Part shown: positions 51,064-60,126 of the stretch, piece after piece | How the letters are laid out: each line of letters begins with the position of its first letter | Numbering within the stretch: the stretch's first letter is position 1 | Assembly: GCF_016595525.1 (NCBI RefSeq) | Contig: NZ_JAENII010000004.1 | Span: 1 to 64,000, forward strand | Direction of reading: 5' to 3' | From: Haloferula rosea | GTDB taxonomy: Bacteria > Verrucomicrobiota > Verrucomicrobiia > Verrucomicrobiales > Akkermansiaceae | Length of the DNA: 64,000 nucleotides | Notes under the pieces: model-generated | Seen by the model: only the letters and a program-made list of their open reading frames with translations | Told to the model about the DNA's origin: nothing | Databases searched by the model: none | Made by a program: the position numbers and the translations under genes

Positions 51064-52995
51064 ATGATGGCTCGAAGCAGACCCCTTATCGGAATCCGAT
51101 ACCCGCAGTGGTCCTCGTACGGATCCCAGGCCATGCGGGGGGTGGTTGAGTTCATGCGGGGGCACGAACTGTGGCGACTGATCACCGAGAATGATTCGTA
51201 CGGCGAAATGGAAGCCACCCGGATCGATGCGGACTGGCAGGGAGACGGATTGATCCTGTTCCGCGCCACCGAGGCCGAGCTCGCGGCATTCAGGAAGCGC
51301 GGGATCGCAGTGGTCATCACCAGCAGTGAAGGCCCCGACGGCGGCTTCCCACGGGTCGTGCCGGACAACGCACAGATCGGACGCGCCGCCGCCGCCCACC
51401 TGATCGAAAGGAACTTTGACGACCTCGCCTTCCTCGCTCGGGGAGAAACCTACTACCAGGAGGAAATCTTCGCACCCGGACTGCGCACCTACGCCCGCCA
51501 GAGACTGAGAGGGTTCTCCGAGTACCTTTCCCGCTACTCCCTCGAGCCCACCGTCCACTACCTGCGCGGACGCCCGCTTTGGAAACCTGAAAGCTGGCGC
51601 CAGATCCAGACCGAGGTCATGGCATTCCTTGAGACACTCCCCCAGCCATGTGGGCTTTTCACCGCCGACGATTCTCTTGGGGCCGTCGCGCTGAAGGCCG
51701 CCGACCTGCTCGGCATGCGTGTGCCCCAGGACCTCGCCGTGATCGGCTACGGGGATGATCACGCCTACTGCTATTCGACCTTTCCGGCCCTCAGCAGCAT
51801 CGAGCATCCCGGCAGGGCCATCGGATTCAAGGCCGCCGAGTGCATCCACGCCCAGCTGGAGGGAGGCGCCTGTGACACCCCTTCACAGATCGTGCCCATC
51901 GGTCCCACCATTGCCCGGGAATCGAGTGACACACTCTCGATCGAGGATCCCATCATCTTCGATCTGGTCAGCTGGATCCGACATCAGGCACCCCATGATC
52001 CCATTCGCGTCTCCGAACTCGCCGAACGCAGCGGCTTGTCCATGACCACCTTGAAACACCGCTTCGCCGAAGCCCTCGGCCACAGCCCGAAACAGGAAAT
52101 CAAGTCGACCCGGCTCATCCACCTGAAACGCCTGCTCCTGCGGAACGAACTCACGCTCGGGCAAATCGCCGAGGCCATGAAGTTCACCTCGGCTCACCAA
52201 CTCAGCCGGTTTTTCCAGACCGAGACCGGCGAGCGGCCATCCGACTACCGCGCCCGGATCTCCAAGTCAGCACCATCAAGCCGGGCCTCGACGCCCGGAG
52301 CAGTCATCTTCGACATGGACGGCACCCTGTTCGACAGCGAGGAACTTTACTTCCGGGCCTATCAGCAGGCCTACGCCGACCAACAAGGAGAACTGAGCAG
52401 GGCCGACTATTTCACTCACTACGCCGGCACCTCGAACTCCCACATCGAAGCCTGCCTGATCGAACAAGCACCCACCGGATTCAAACCCGCACGCTTCAGA
52501 ACCCAGTGGAAGGACTACTGGCACCGCATGATGAAGAGGGAAGGTCTCAAGACCCTCCCCGGTGTCAGGGAGCTGCTCACGAACCTCCGTCAGCAAGGCG
52601 CCCCGATGGCACTCGCAAGTTCAAGTGACCGCGCCGAAGTCGATTGCTGCCTGAACGAAAGCGGACTCTGGACCTTCTTCGACTTCACCATCGCCGGTGA
52701 TGAAGTGACCTCCGCCAAGCCCGATCCCGCCCTGTTCCTCAGGGCCGCCGAGGGACTGCACCAGCAACCCGAAGACTGTCTCGTCATCGAAGACTCCATC
52801 GCAGGCATCCGCGCCGGAAACGCTGCAGGAATGCACGTCATCCATGTCGTCAGCCATCCGGCGACCAACAGCGAGGAGGAATCCTGGTTGAGGGTCAGGT
52901 CACTCGCTGAGATCGAATGGCCCATCATCCGGGATTGGCTCAATGGGGCGCGCGGCCGACCCGGAGTGGAAGCAACCCCACCCAAGTCGCACTGA
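51064..52995 (+). CDS. XylR-type transcription regulator fused to a HAD-family hydrolase
   Basis: A 643-residue fusion. Residues 7-290 are a periplasmic-binding-type sugar-sensing domain (GIRYPQWSSYGSQAMRGVVEF, ADDSLGAVALKAADLLG, LAVIGYGDDHAYCY). Residues 297-400 form the AraC double HTH (IRVSELAERSGLSMTTLKHRF, LGQIAEAMKFTSAHQLSRFFQ). Residues 413-625 are a beta-phosphoglucomutase-like HAD phosphatase with DMDGTLFDSEE (Asp417 and Asp419), ASSSDR, Lys552 in TSAKPDPALF and IEDSIAGI. The fusion of a XylR-type regulator to a HAD hydrolase is unusual. It is divergent from the DWIGIY operon and upstream of the sialidase, and may control both. Confidence 0.88.
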   Translation: MMARSRPLIGIRYPQWSSYGSQAMRGVVEFMRGHELWRLITENDSYGEMEATRIDADWQGDGLILFRATEAELAAFRKRGIAVVITSSEGPDGGFPRVVPDNAQIGRAAAAHLIERNFDDLAFLARGETYYQEEIFAPGLRTYARQRLRGFSEYLSRYSLEPTVHYLRGRPLWKPESWRQIQTEVMAFLETLPQPCGLFTADDSLGAVALKAADLLGMRVPQDLAVIGYGDDHAYCYSTFPALSSIEHPGRAIGFKAAECIHAQLEGGACDTPSQIVPIGPTIARESSDTLSIEDPIIFDLVSWIRHQAPHDPIRVSELAERSGLSMTTLKHRFAEALGHSPKQEIKSTRLIHLKRLLLRNELTLGQIAEAMKFTSAHQLSRFFQTETGERPSDYRARISKSAPSSRASTPGAVIFDMDGTLFDSEELYFRAYQQAYADQQGELSRADYFTHYAGTSNSHIEACLIEQAPTGFKPARFRTQWKDYWHRMMKREGLKTLPGVRELLTNLRQQGAPMALASSSDRAEVDCCLNESGLWTFFDFTIAGDEVTSAKPDPALFLRAAEGLHQQPEDCLVIEDSIAGIRAGNAAGMHVIHVVSHPATNSEEESWLRVRSLAEIEWPIIRDWLNGARGRPGVEATPPKSH

Positions 52996-53095
52996 AAGCA
53001 GACGAGAATCCCGGTCCGGTTCACGATTTTCATGCATGGAATGGCCCGCGCCGGACGTTTGGTTGTCCACGTTCAGGCCATCTCCACGTCCCATC

Positions 53096-55090
53096 ATGTT
53101 CCCATCCCTCTCATCCTGTTGTCCTCCGCTGCTCCAGACAGCCTGTTGGATCGTTTTATCCAGCCTCCTCTCCCATGCGGCGGACCGGACCTGGCAGCAG
53201 CCCGGCCCCCTGCGTGACCAAAGCCAGGAAGTGCAGGCCCCACTGCGGGTTCTCGACGGACCCTTTTCGGTTGAGGCGAATCTGACCCTCGACCGATTGT
53301 CCGGCAGCGCCTCGTCCGTCCGCTTCGGCAAGCAACTCAACTTCGGCTTCAACGGACACAAGGGAACCCTGTTCGCCGAAGGGCCCGCCATTGGCAACAT
53401 CCGTTTGCTGGAACCCACCTCGAAATTCATCAAGCCCGGCGAGCCCTTCCTGTTCCACGCCGAGCGGACCGATGACGATTCGTTCACGGTCTCGATCAAC
53501 CATCAGGAGGTGTTCACCATGAAGAACCTCCGTGGCCCCTTGGAGACCATTGCCATCCGCCCCATGCGTAGCCGCGCCCAAGTCCACCGATTCCGAGTCA
53601 GCGGCTCACTCGACATCATGCAGCCAGGACTCCATGCACGCCACCGGACGACCCCCCTGCTGACCGACGGCGAAGCCCACCCGGTGCTCACTTTCATCCT
53701 CGTCCTCGACGAGGAGCGTGTGCTCAACCAGATCGACATCGACTGCCATGGCGACCTGCCCACGGAACGCCTCCACTCCCTTGAACTCATCCATCAGGGG
53801 AAACCCGTCATGACGCACATGACGTCCACAGGACTGAGCGGTACGGTTCGGCTGCCGCAAGGTCGGCACTCGCTTGAACTGCAGGCCGCCGTCCAGCCAG
53901 GCACCGACACACGCGATGCCCTGACCCTGTCCTGCACCGCGGTTCGCTTCGCCGATGGAAGCATCTTCAAGCTGCAGCCCGCCGAGCCATCAACCATCCG
54001 CCTCGCCTATCCCATCCACAAACAGGGCCAGTTCGACTGCCACACCTTCCGCATCCCGGCCATCGCCCGCGCCAAGGATGGCTCCCTGCTCGCCGTCTAT
54101 GACATGCGCTACAACTCGCGGCGCGACCTGCAGGAACACATGGACATCGGGCTTTCGCGCTCGACCGACGGCGGCATCACCTGGGCGGATCCCGTGCCCA
54201 TCATGGACATGGGCGAATGGGGCGGCAAACCGCAGAAGGAGAACGGCTGCTCCGATCCAGGCATCCTCGTGGACGAGGAAACCGGTGAGGTCTTCGTCAC
54301 CGCCATGTGGACCCACGGCAAACCCGGAACCCACCAGTGGACCGGCAACGGGTCCGAGCCCGGCCACGATATCCATCGTAGTTCACAATTCATGATGATC
54401 CGATCAAAGGATCACGGAGTGACATGGAGCCCGCCTGAGAACCTCACCGAGACGCTCAAGGATCCGGCTTGGTATCTCTTCGCCCCGGCACCCGGCAACG
54501 GCATCACCATGAAGGACGGAACCCTCGTGATGCCGACCCAGGGCCGCGATGCGGAAGGCAGACCTTTCTCGAACATCACCTGGAGCAAGGATCGCGGGGC
54601 AACCTGGACAGTCTCCACACACGCGCGTGACAACACCACCGAATGTGCGGTCGCCGAGCTCTCCGATGGCTCGCTTCTCCTCAACATGCGCGACAACCGG
54701 AACCACCGCGACAAGTCCGAAACCAATGGCCGCGCCATGGGTGTCACCAAGGATCTCGGGAAAACCTGGACGGTCCACTCCGCCGACCACGGCGCCCTTC
54801 CCGAGCCGACCTGCATGGCCTCGATGATCTCCCACATCCTCGAGGATGGCCGACACGTCCTCATCTTCTCCAACCCGCGAAACCGCCATGCCCGGAAGGA
54901 CATGACCATTCAGCTGTCCTTCGACGATGGGGTCACCTGGCCTGAAGCCCATCGTCTGGTCCTCGACGAAGAAGGCGGCGCCTATTCCTCGCTCGTCATG
55001 ATCGATGACCAGACGCTGGGCATCCTCTACGAATCATCTCAGGCGGACTTGGTCTTCCAACGCATACCGCTCAGCGAGCTACTCCGCTGA
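53096..55090 (+). CDS. Exo-alpha-sialidase (GH33-like)
   Basis: A 664-residue secreted sialidase. The signal peptide is QTACWIVLSSLLSHAA. Residues 35-290 form an N-terminal lectin-like domain; the catalytic propeller begins with FRIPAIARAKDGS (Arg319 of the Arg triad). Five Asp boxes occur: STDGGITW (356), SKDHGVTW (437), SKDRGATW (497), TKDLGKTW (551) and SFDDGVTW (608). GGAYSSLV (Tyr630) holds the likely nucleophile. It would release terminal sialic acid, or a related acid, from glycans. The start at 53096 gives the signal peptide; the frame is open further upstream. No sialic acid catabolic genes (nan) are visible in the window. Confidence 0.92.
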   Translation: MFPSLSSCCPPLLQTACWIVLSSLLSHAADRTWQQPGPLRDQSQEVQAPLRVLDGPFSVEANLTLDRLSGSASSVRFGKQLNFGFNGHKGTLFAEGPAIGNIRLLEPTSKFIKPGEPFLFHAERTDDDSFTVSINHQEVFTMKNLRGPLETIAIRPMRSRAQVHRFRVSGSLDIMQPGLHARHRTTPLLTDGEAHPVLTFILVLDEERVLNQIDIDCHGDLPTERLHSLELIHQGKPVMTHMTSTGLSGTVRLPQGRHSLELQAAVQPGTDTRDALTLSCTAVRFADGSIFKLQPAEPSTIRLAYPIHKQGQFDCHTFRIPAIARAKDGSLLAVYDMRYNSRRDLQEHMDIGLSRSTDGGITWADPVPIMDMGEWGGKPQKENGCSDPGILVDEETGEVFVTAMWTHGKPGTHQWTGNGSEPGHDIHRSSQFMMIRSKDHGVTWSPPENLTETLKDPAWYLFAPAPGNGITMKDGTLVMPTQGRDAEGRPFSNITWSKDRGATWTVSTHARDNTTECAVAELSDGSLLLNMRDNRNHRDKSETNGRAMGVTKDLGKTWTVHSADHGALPEPTCMASMISHILEDGRHVLIFSNPRNRHARKDMTIQLSFDDGVTWPEAHRLVLDEEGGAYSSLVMIDDQTLGILYESSQADLVFQRIPLSELLR

Positions 55091-55105
55091 CCCGCCGCCT
55101 CCGCA

Positions 55106-56908
55106 TCACGGATGGAAAGGCCACAGCAAGGGAATCAGACAGGACGCGACGACCCAGAGCAGAAGGTTGAGCGGCACGCCGATCTTCACGAAGTCCTTGA
55201 AGTGATAGCCACCGGCACCGAAGACATAGGTATTCGTCTGATAGCCGATCGGGGTGGCGAATGAGGCACTCGCACCAAACATCACCGCCACCAGGAAGGG
55301 AATGGGTGACACCTCGATGGCCTCCGCGATCCGGATGACGATCGGTGCCAGAACCACCGCGACGGCATTGTTCGAGACCATCTCGGTCATGATGCTGGCC
55401 AGCAGATAGACCCCGCAAAGGATGCCCCACGGACCCAGCGGACCCAGCAGCTCGGTCACCCCGTTCGCGAGGGTCGTTGCCCCGCCGGTCTTGTCCATCG
55501 AGGTGCCGATCGCGAGCATGCCGATGATCAGGAGCAGAATCTTCCACTCCACGGCATCGTAGGCCTCCCGCGGCCGCAGGCACCCTGTTAGAAGGACGAA
55601 GAGCGCGGCAAGGAACGCTGCGGAAAAGGTGTCGAACTGCATTCCGGGCAACCCGATCAAGGCAAAGTCAAAGGAAGCGAGGAAGATGAAGAGAAGAATG
55701 CCCATCAATGCGAAAGGCCCCTTCTTCAGATTGAAATTCTCCGGAGTGGGCTCGGACAGCGTGATGAAATCCCGCTCCGCCTTCAGGCGCTCGATGCCCT
55801 CACGCGAACCTTCAACCAACAGCGTATCGCCGAACTCCAGGCGCAGCGTCTCGAAATCGCGGGTGATGTTCTGCCCCTCGCGATGGATGGCGAGAATCAG
55901 GGCACCGAATCGTTGGCGGAAGGCAATCTGCGACAGGCTCTTGCCCGCCAGCGACGAGTTCGGCCCGATCATGCCTTCGAGAAGCACCGCTTCCCGTTTC
56001 TCCATCGGTGCCAGATCATTCTCTCCGAGGCCGACATTGACGTCGTCCGAGCGGTGGAGTTCCGCCACCCCCTTGGTGCCCGTCCGAATCAGGATCCGGT
56101 CGCCCTCTTCAACCGTGATCTTGTCCAACGCGTCTTCGAGGATCCTTCCCCGCCGCCTCACCTCGATGATCTTGAGCTTCCTCGACCGGCCCTCGAGCAC
56201 GTCCACCGCCGGCTTTCCAATCAGCGGCGAGTTCTCCGTGACCGCCGCCTGAATGAGGAATTCCCTGCCCTTCGTGGCGTCCAGCAGGGTCGCCAGTGTG
56301 TCCCGGGCCGGCAGCAACTTCGCGCCGAAGAACCAGAGATACGAACCCCCGACCAGCGCGAAGACGATGCCCAACGGAGCAATCGAAAACAGATTGAACT
56401 CCGCAACCCCCTGTTCCCGGGCAATCCCGTCGACCAGGATGTTCGTCGATGTGCCCGCCATCGAGCAGACCCCGCCGAGAATCGTGGCATACGACATCGG
56501 AATCAGCAGCCTGGAGGGCTTGGCCCCACTGTCGCGGCAGAACCCGAGGATCACCGGAAGCAGGATCACCACGAGGGGCGTGTTGTTCACGAAGGCAGAG
56601 CACACCGCACAGACGATGAGCAGCGCCGCCAAGGCCCGCCGCTCGCTGCCCTTGGCAACGACATTGAAGAGCCGTCCCAGCTTCGCAATCTGGCCGGTCC
56701 GTTCCAGCGCCGCACTGATGATGAAGAGCGCCCCGATCGTGACCGGGGCCGGGTTGGAGAATGCCTGCAGGATGTCATCCCGGTCCAGGATCCCGGTGAT
56801 CAGGAGCAAGCCGGCGCCACCAAGTGCCACCAATTCCACCGACAGCTTTCCCCACAGGAAGGCTCCGAACACCGCAAGCACGAGTCCGAACACAAAGTAT
56901 TGCTGCAT
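55106..56908 (-). CDS. SLC13/DASS-family permease with RCK-C domains
   Basis: A 600-residue transporter. Two sets of membrane helices (YFVFGLVLAVFGAFLW, LAALLIVCAVCSAFVNNTPLVVILLPVI; later LMGILLFIFLASFDFALIGL, VPLNLLLWVVASCLIPLLW) enclose a cytoplasmic central segment with two TrkA-C-type RCK domains (LEGRSRKLKIIEVRRRGRILE, FRQRFGALILAIHREGQNI). The FVNNTP and MVSNNAVAVVLAP motifs correspond to the SNT-type substrate/Na+ sites of the DASS family. It probably imports sulfate, a dicarboxylate or a phosphate-like ion. ATG 56908 was chosen; 56932 is possible. It is convergent with the sialidase gene (16-base gap). Confidence 0.9.
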   Translation of the reverse strand: MQQYFVFGLVLAVFGAFLWGKLSVELVALGGAGLLLITGILDRDDILQAFSNPAPVTIGALFIISAALERTGQIAKLGRLFNVVAKGSERRALAALLIVCAVCSAFVNNTPLVVILLPVILGFCRDSGAKPSRLLIPMSYATILGGVCSMAGTSTNILVDGIAREQGVAEFNLFSIAPLGIVFALVGGSYLWFFGAKLLPARDTLATLLDATKGREFLIQAAVTENSPLIGKPAVDVLEGRSRKLKIIEVRRRGRILEDALDKITVEEGDRILIRTGTKGVAELHRSDDVNVGLGENDLAPMEKREAVLLEGMIGPNSSLAGKSLSQIAFRQRFGALILAIHREGQNITRDFETLRLEFGDTLLVEGSREGIERLKAERDFITLSEPTPENFNLKKGPFALMGILLFIFLASFDFALIGLPGMQFDTFSAAFLAALFVLLTGCLRPREAYDAVEWKILLLIIGMLAIGTSMDKTGGATTLANGVTELLGPLGPWGILCGVYLLASIMTEMVSNNAVAVVLAPIVIRIAEAIEVSPIPFLVAVMFGASASFATPIGYQTNTYVFGAGGYHFKDFVKIGVPLNLLLWVVASCLIPLLWPFHP

Positions 56909-57058
56909 GTCAGCGGGCACGGGAATCAGCATCTGCCGTCCCGGCCATGGAACCAAGATCGAATTGTGTCCAAGCGTTCCACATTCGCCCCCGTTTTCTC
57001 ATTGCCTTCGCCAGAGCCCTCCGTGAATCTCGATGGCAACCTCAAAGACGCACGAATT

Positions 57059-58141
57059 ATGGGAATCATGGACTTCATCAAAGGCGAGCTGCTCGAAATC
57101 ATCGAGTGGACGGACGACTCACGGGACACCATCGCCTGGCGCTTCCCTGACAACGACGCCGCAATCAAGAACGGCGCCCAGCTCATCGTTCGCGAAAGCC
57201 AGACCGCCCAGTTCGTTTACCTCGGTCAGTTCGGCGACACCTTCGGCCCCGGCAAGCACACGCTCAATACCGAGAACATCCCGGTTCTAACACGCCTCAA
57301 GGGGTGGAAATACGGCTTCCAGTCGCCCTTCAAGGCCGACCTCTACTACGTCAATACCCGCCTCTTCACCGGCAACAAATGGGGCACCTCCAACCCCATC
57401 ATGCTGCGGGATCCGGACTTCGGCATCGTGCGCGCCCGCGCCTTCGGCACCTATGACTTCCGCGTCACCAACGTGCAGACCTTCCTCAAGGAGGTCGCCG
57501 GATCCGACCACGACTTCCGGGTCGATGAATTCGCCGACACCATGCGCTCCCGCATCGTCAGCATCTTCTCCGAAGCCCTGGCCAGCGCCGGCGTGCCCGT
57601 CCTCGATGTCGCCACCCGCTATTCCGAGCTCGGCGACGCCCTGCTGCCGCTCATCAACCCAGCCATGGGGTCGAAATACGGCCTCGAGATCGACTCCTTC
57701 ATCGTCGAAAACGTCAGCGTTCCCCCTGAAGTCGAGGAAGCCATCGACAAACGCTCGGCAATGTCCGCCATCGGCAACCTCAACGACTACGTCAAATATC
57801 AGATGGGTCAGGGCATGGCCTCCGGAGAAGGCGGCGGCGGTGGTGCTGCCGGCATGGCCAGCGAGATGGCCATCGGATTCGCCATGGCCCAGGAAATGAT
57901 GAAGACCTCCGGCATGGCCGGATCCCCTCCGGCCCAGCCCGGTCAGGTCGGTGCCGCCACCTCACCCGCACCCGTGGCTCCGAATCCCGACATCCTCGAT
58001 CCCGCGACGGTCGCCCGCATGCTCGGCGTCACCGAGGCCGATGTGATGGCTGAAATCACCTCCGGTAACCTTGCCGCCAAGAAGATCGGCTCGGCCCACC
58101 GCATCACACGCGCCGCACTCGACAGCTTCCTCGCCGGCTGA
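57059..58141 (+). CDS. SPFH-domain protein (virion-core/YdjI-like)
   Basis: A 360-residue protein. The N-terminal half contains GELLEIIEWTDDSRDTIAWRF, FGDTFGPGKHTLNTENIPVL and VNTRLFTGNKWGTSNPIML, the pattern of the bacterial YdjI/SPFH family, followed by a linker rich in Gly and Met (GGGGGAAGMASEMAIGFAMA) and Pro/Ala (SPPAQPGQV), and a C-terminal helix-turn-helix-like module (VARMLGVTEADVMAEITSG). Family members form membrane-associated scaffolds in stress and antibiotic resistance; the closest relatives were first noted in virion proteins. It is followed by the zinc-ribbon gene, its usual partner. REP-like hairpins lie between them. Confidence 0.85.
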   Translation: MGIMDFIKGELLEIIEWTDDSRDTIAWRFPDNDAAIKNGAQLIVRESQTAQFVYLGQFGDTFGPGKHTLNTENIPVLTRLKGWKYGFQSPFKADLYYVNTRLFTGNKWGTSNPIMLRDPDFGIVRARAFGTYDFRVTNVQTFLKEVAGSDHDFRVDEFADTMRSRIVSIFSEALASAGVPVLDVATRYSELGDALLPLINPAMGSKYGLEIDSFIVENVSVPPEVEEAIDKRSAMSAIGNLNDYVKYQMGQGMASGEGGGGGAAGMASEMAIGFAMAQEMMKTSGMAGSPPAQPGQVGAATSPAPVAPNPDILDPATVARMLGVTEADVMAEITSGNLAAKKIGSAHRITRAALDSFLAG

Positions 58142-58146
58142 GCCGT

Positions 58147-58196
58147 GGCTGGAGCGCCCCGCTCCAGTCCGCCGCCGGTGCCCACCCCGCCCCGGC
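58147..58196. repeat. REP-like hairpin pair between the SPFH and zinc-ribbon genes
   Basis: The first hairpin, ctggagc/gctccag (58149-58167), is the same stem as at 23100; the loop differs (gcccc against atcct). A second, degenerate stem follows (gccgg at 58174-58178 with ccggc at 58192-58196). The order and spacing of the two hairpins match those at 23098-23146. Confidence 0.75.
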
Positions 58197-58206
58197 CCCT
58201 TCACCC

Positions 58207-59400
58207 ATGGTCTCCCAGCCACCCGAGCTCCCGGAGGACGACGTCTCCCCCATCGTCGTCGAGAAGCAAAAAGTCCCTCCACCGATGCCCGGTTTGCAGG
58301 GCTCTGCGGCGGACGTGCGCTCACTCGAACGCCACGTCTGCCCGGAATGCGGCGGCAAGGGAGAGTGGGATCCCGGAAAGCGCAAGCTCATCTGCCCCTA
58401 CTGCGGCACCGAGTTCGACCGGGTCGCCCCGCCGCCCCTGCCGGACATCACGGAGCACGATCTGGATGCCATGCTCGCCCAGCTCGGCGACAAGGCACAC
58501 ACCCTCGACACCGCGGAACGGCGCGTCCAGTGCACCCACTGCCACGCCGTGCTGACCCGCACCGCCGAGAACGTCGCCAGCTCGTGCGATTTCTGCGGTT
58601 CCCCCGAGCTCCTCGCCTACGAGGACATCGAGGCACCCGTCAAACCCGAGTCCCTCCTGCCCGCCAGCCTCACCAAGGAGCAGGCCTATCATGCGCTGAA
58701 GAAATTCCTCGGTTCGAAATGGTTCGCACCCAACGACCTGAAGAAGCGCAATCTCGTCGATCGGATCCACGGCGTCTACCTCCCGTACTGGACCTTCGAT
58801 GCCGCGGCCGAATGCCCGTGGACGGCGGACAGCGGTACCTACTACTACGTCACTCGTACCCGACGCGGGCCGGACGGCAAGACCCAGACCTACCGTGAGC
58901 GGAAGACCCGGTGGCGCCCCGCCAGCGGGCATGTCTCGACCTGGTTCGACGACGTGACCGTCTCCGGATCACGCGGGATCGACCCCGGCATCCTCCAGCG
59001 GCTCGAACCCTACCCGACCAAGGACCTCGTGCCCTACGAAACCCGCTACGTGTCCGGCTGGGATGTCGAGCACTACCAGGTCCCCCTGCTGCAGGCCGCC
59101 CGCACCGGGTTCGGCAGCATGGAAGGCATGCTGCGTGAGATGTGCGCCCGCGAAGTCCCCGGAGACACCTACCGGAACCTGCGCATCCACCCGCAGTATT
59201 CCCGCAAGACCTTCAAGCACATCCTCGCCCCGATCTGGCTCATCGCCTATCAATACAAGGGGCAAACCTACCAGGGCGCCATGAATGCCGTCACCGGCAC
59301 CACCTACGCCCACTTCCCCAAGTCCGCGTGGAAGATTGCCTTCGTCGTCCTCATCGCCCTCATCGTCATCGCCATCATCCTTTTCGCGATGAGTCGCTGA
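58207..59400 (+). CDS. Zinc-ribbon membrane protein paired with the SPFH gene
   Basis: A 397-residue protein. The N-terminus has two or three zinc ribbons (HVCPECGGKGEWDPGKRKLICPY-type Cys pair, CTHCHAVLTRT, CDFCGSPELL). A long middle part contains a Trp- and Tyr-rich domain (HGVYLPYWTFDAAAECPW, YYYVTRTRRGPDG). One membrane helix is at the C-terminus (FVVLIALIVIAIILFAM), so the ribbons face the cytoplasm. The gene regularly accompanies YdjI-like SPFH genes. It is separated from its partner by only 65 bases, which contain the REP hairpins. TrmD follows after 48 bases. Confidence 0.86.
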   Translation: MVSQPPELPEDDVSPIVVEKQKVPPPMPGLQGSAADVRSLERHVCPECGGKGEWDPGKRKLICPYCGTEFDRVAPPPLPDITEHDLDAMLAQLGDKAHTLDTAERRVQCTHCHAVLTRTAENVASSCDFCGSPELLAYEDIEAPVKPESLLPASLTKEQAYHALKKFLGSKWFAPNDLKKRNLVDRIHGVYLPYWTFDAAAECPWTADSGTYYYVTRTRRGPDGKTQTYRERKTRWRPASGHVSTWFDDVTVSGSRGIDPGILQRLEPYPTKDLVPYETRYVSGWDVEHYQVPLLQAARTGFGSMEGMLREMCAREVPGDTYRNLRIHPQYSRKTFKHILAPIWLIAYQYKGQTYQGAMNAVTGTTYAHFPKSAWKIAFVVLIALIVIAIILFAMSR

Positions 59401-59448
59401 TGGGTTGCCTCACCGCGGGCTTCAGGATTAGCTCGGCCCACCGACACG

Positions 59449-60120
59449 ATGCAGATCGACATCCTCACGCTGTTCCCGGAAATCGCGCTTGCCCCACTGA
59501 GCGAGAGCATCATTTCGCGTGCCCGGCAGGCGGGGATCGTCGACATCCGCGCCCACAACCTGCGCGACTGGGCGAAGGACAAGCACCGCCGCACCGACGA
59601 CTACCTGTGCGGCGGCGGCCAGGGCATGCTGATGCTTCCCGGCCCGCTCTTTGACGCCATCGGGGAACTCAGGAAAGAGGACACCAAGGTCATCCTGATG
59701 ACGCCCCAGGGAAAGGTCTTCAAGCAGGCGGTCGCCGCCGAGCTCTCGAGCGACACCCACCTGCTCATCGTCTGCGGCCACTACGAAGGCGTCGACCACC
59801 GCGTCATCGAGGAACTCATCGACCTCGAGCTGTCGATCGGTGACTACGTGCTGACGAATGGCGCGATCGCCGCCGCGGTGGTCACCGATTCGATCGTCCG
59901 CCTGCTCCCCGGGGCCCTTGGTGACGAGCGCTCGCCGGAAGAGGAATCCTTCTCGGATCCGAACCTGCTTGAAGCCCCCGCTTACACGAAACCCGCCGAC
60001 TTCCGTGGCCTCAAGGTGCCCGACGTCCTGCTCTCCGGCCACCACGCGAAGATCGCGGAGTGGAAGAAGCAGAAGGCCCTCGAGCGCACCAGGGCCAACC
60101 GGCCTGACCTGCTCGATTAG
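59449..60120 (+). CDS. trmD: tRNA (guanine-N1)-methyltransferase
   Basis: A 223-residue enzyme that methylates G37 of tRNAs with a CCC or CGG-type anticodon context, preventing frameshifting. Motifs are LTLFPEIALAPLSESIISRA, the trefoil knot region RTDDYLCGGGQGMLML, the SAM loop CGHYEGVDHRVIEEL, SIGDYVLTNGAIAA and LLEAPAYTKPADFRG. DDYLCGGG replaces the more common DDYPYGGG. The length is a little short of the average 230-250, because the C-terminal helical part is short. It is not in the usual rpsP-rimM-rplS operon here. Confidence 0.93.
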   Translation: MQIDILTLFPEIALAPLSESIISRARQAGIVDIRAHNLRDWAKDKHRRTDDYLCGGGQGMLMLPGPLFDAIGELRKEDTKVILMTPQGKVFKQAVAAELSSDTHLLIVCGHYEGVDHRVIEELIDLELSIGDYVLTNGAIAAAVVTDSIVRLLPGALGDERSPEEESFSDPNLLEAPAYTKPADFRGLKVPDVLLSGHHAKIAEWKKQKALERTRANRPDLLD

Positions 60121-60126
60121 AACCTG

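Noticed and set aside
55883-57058. 392-codon upstream extension of the SPFH gene
   Set aside because: The upstream part overlaps the SLC13 permease in antisense and the family start fits ATG 57059.
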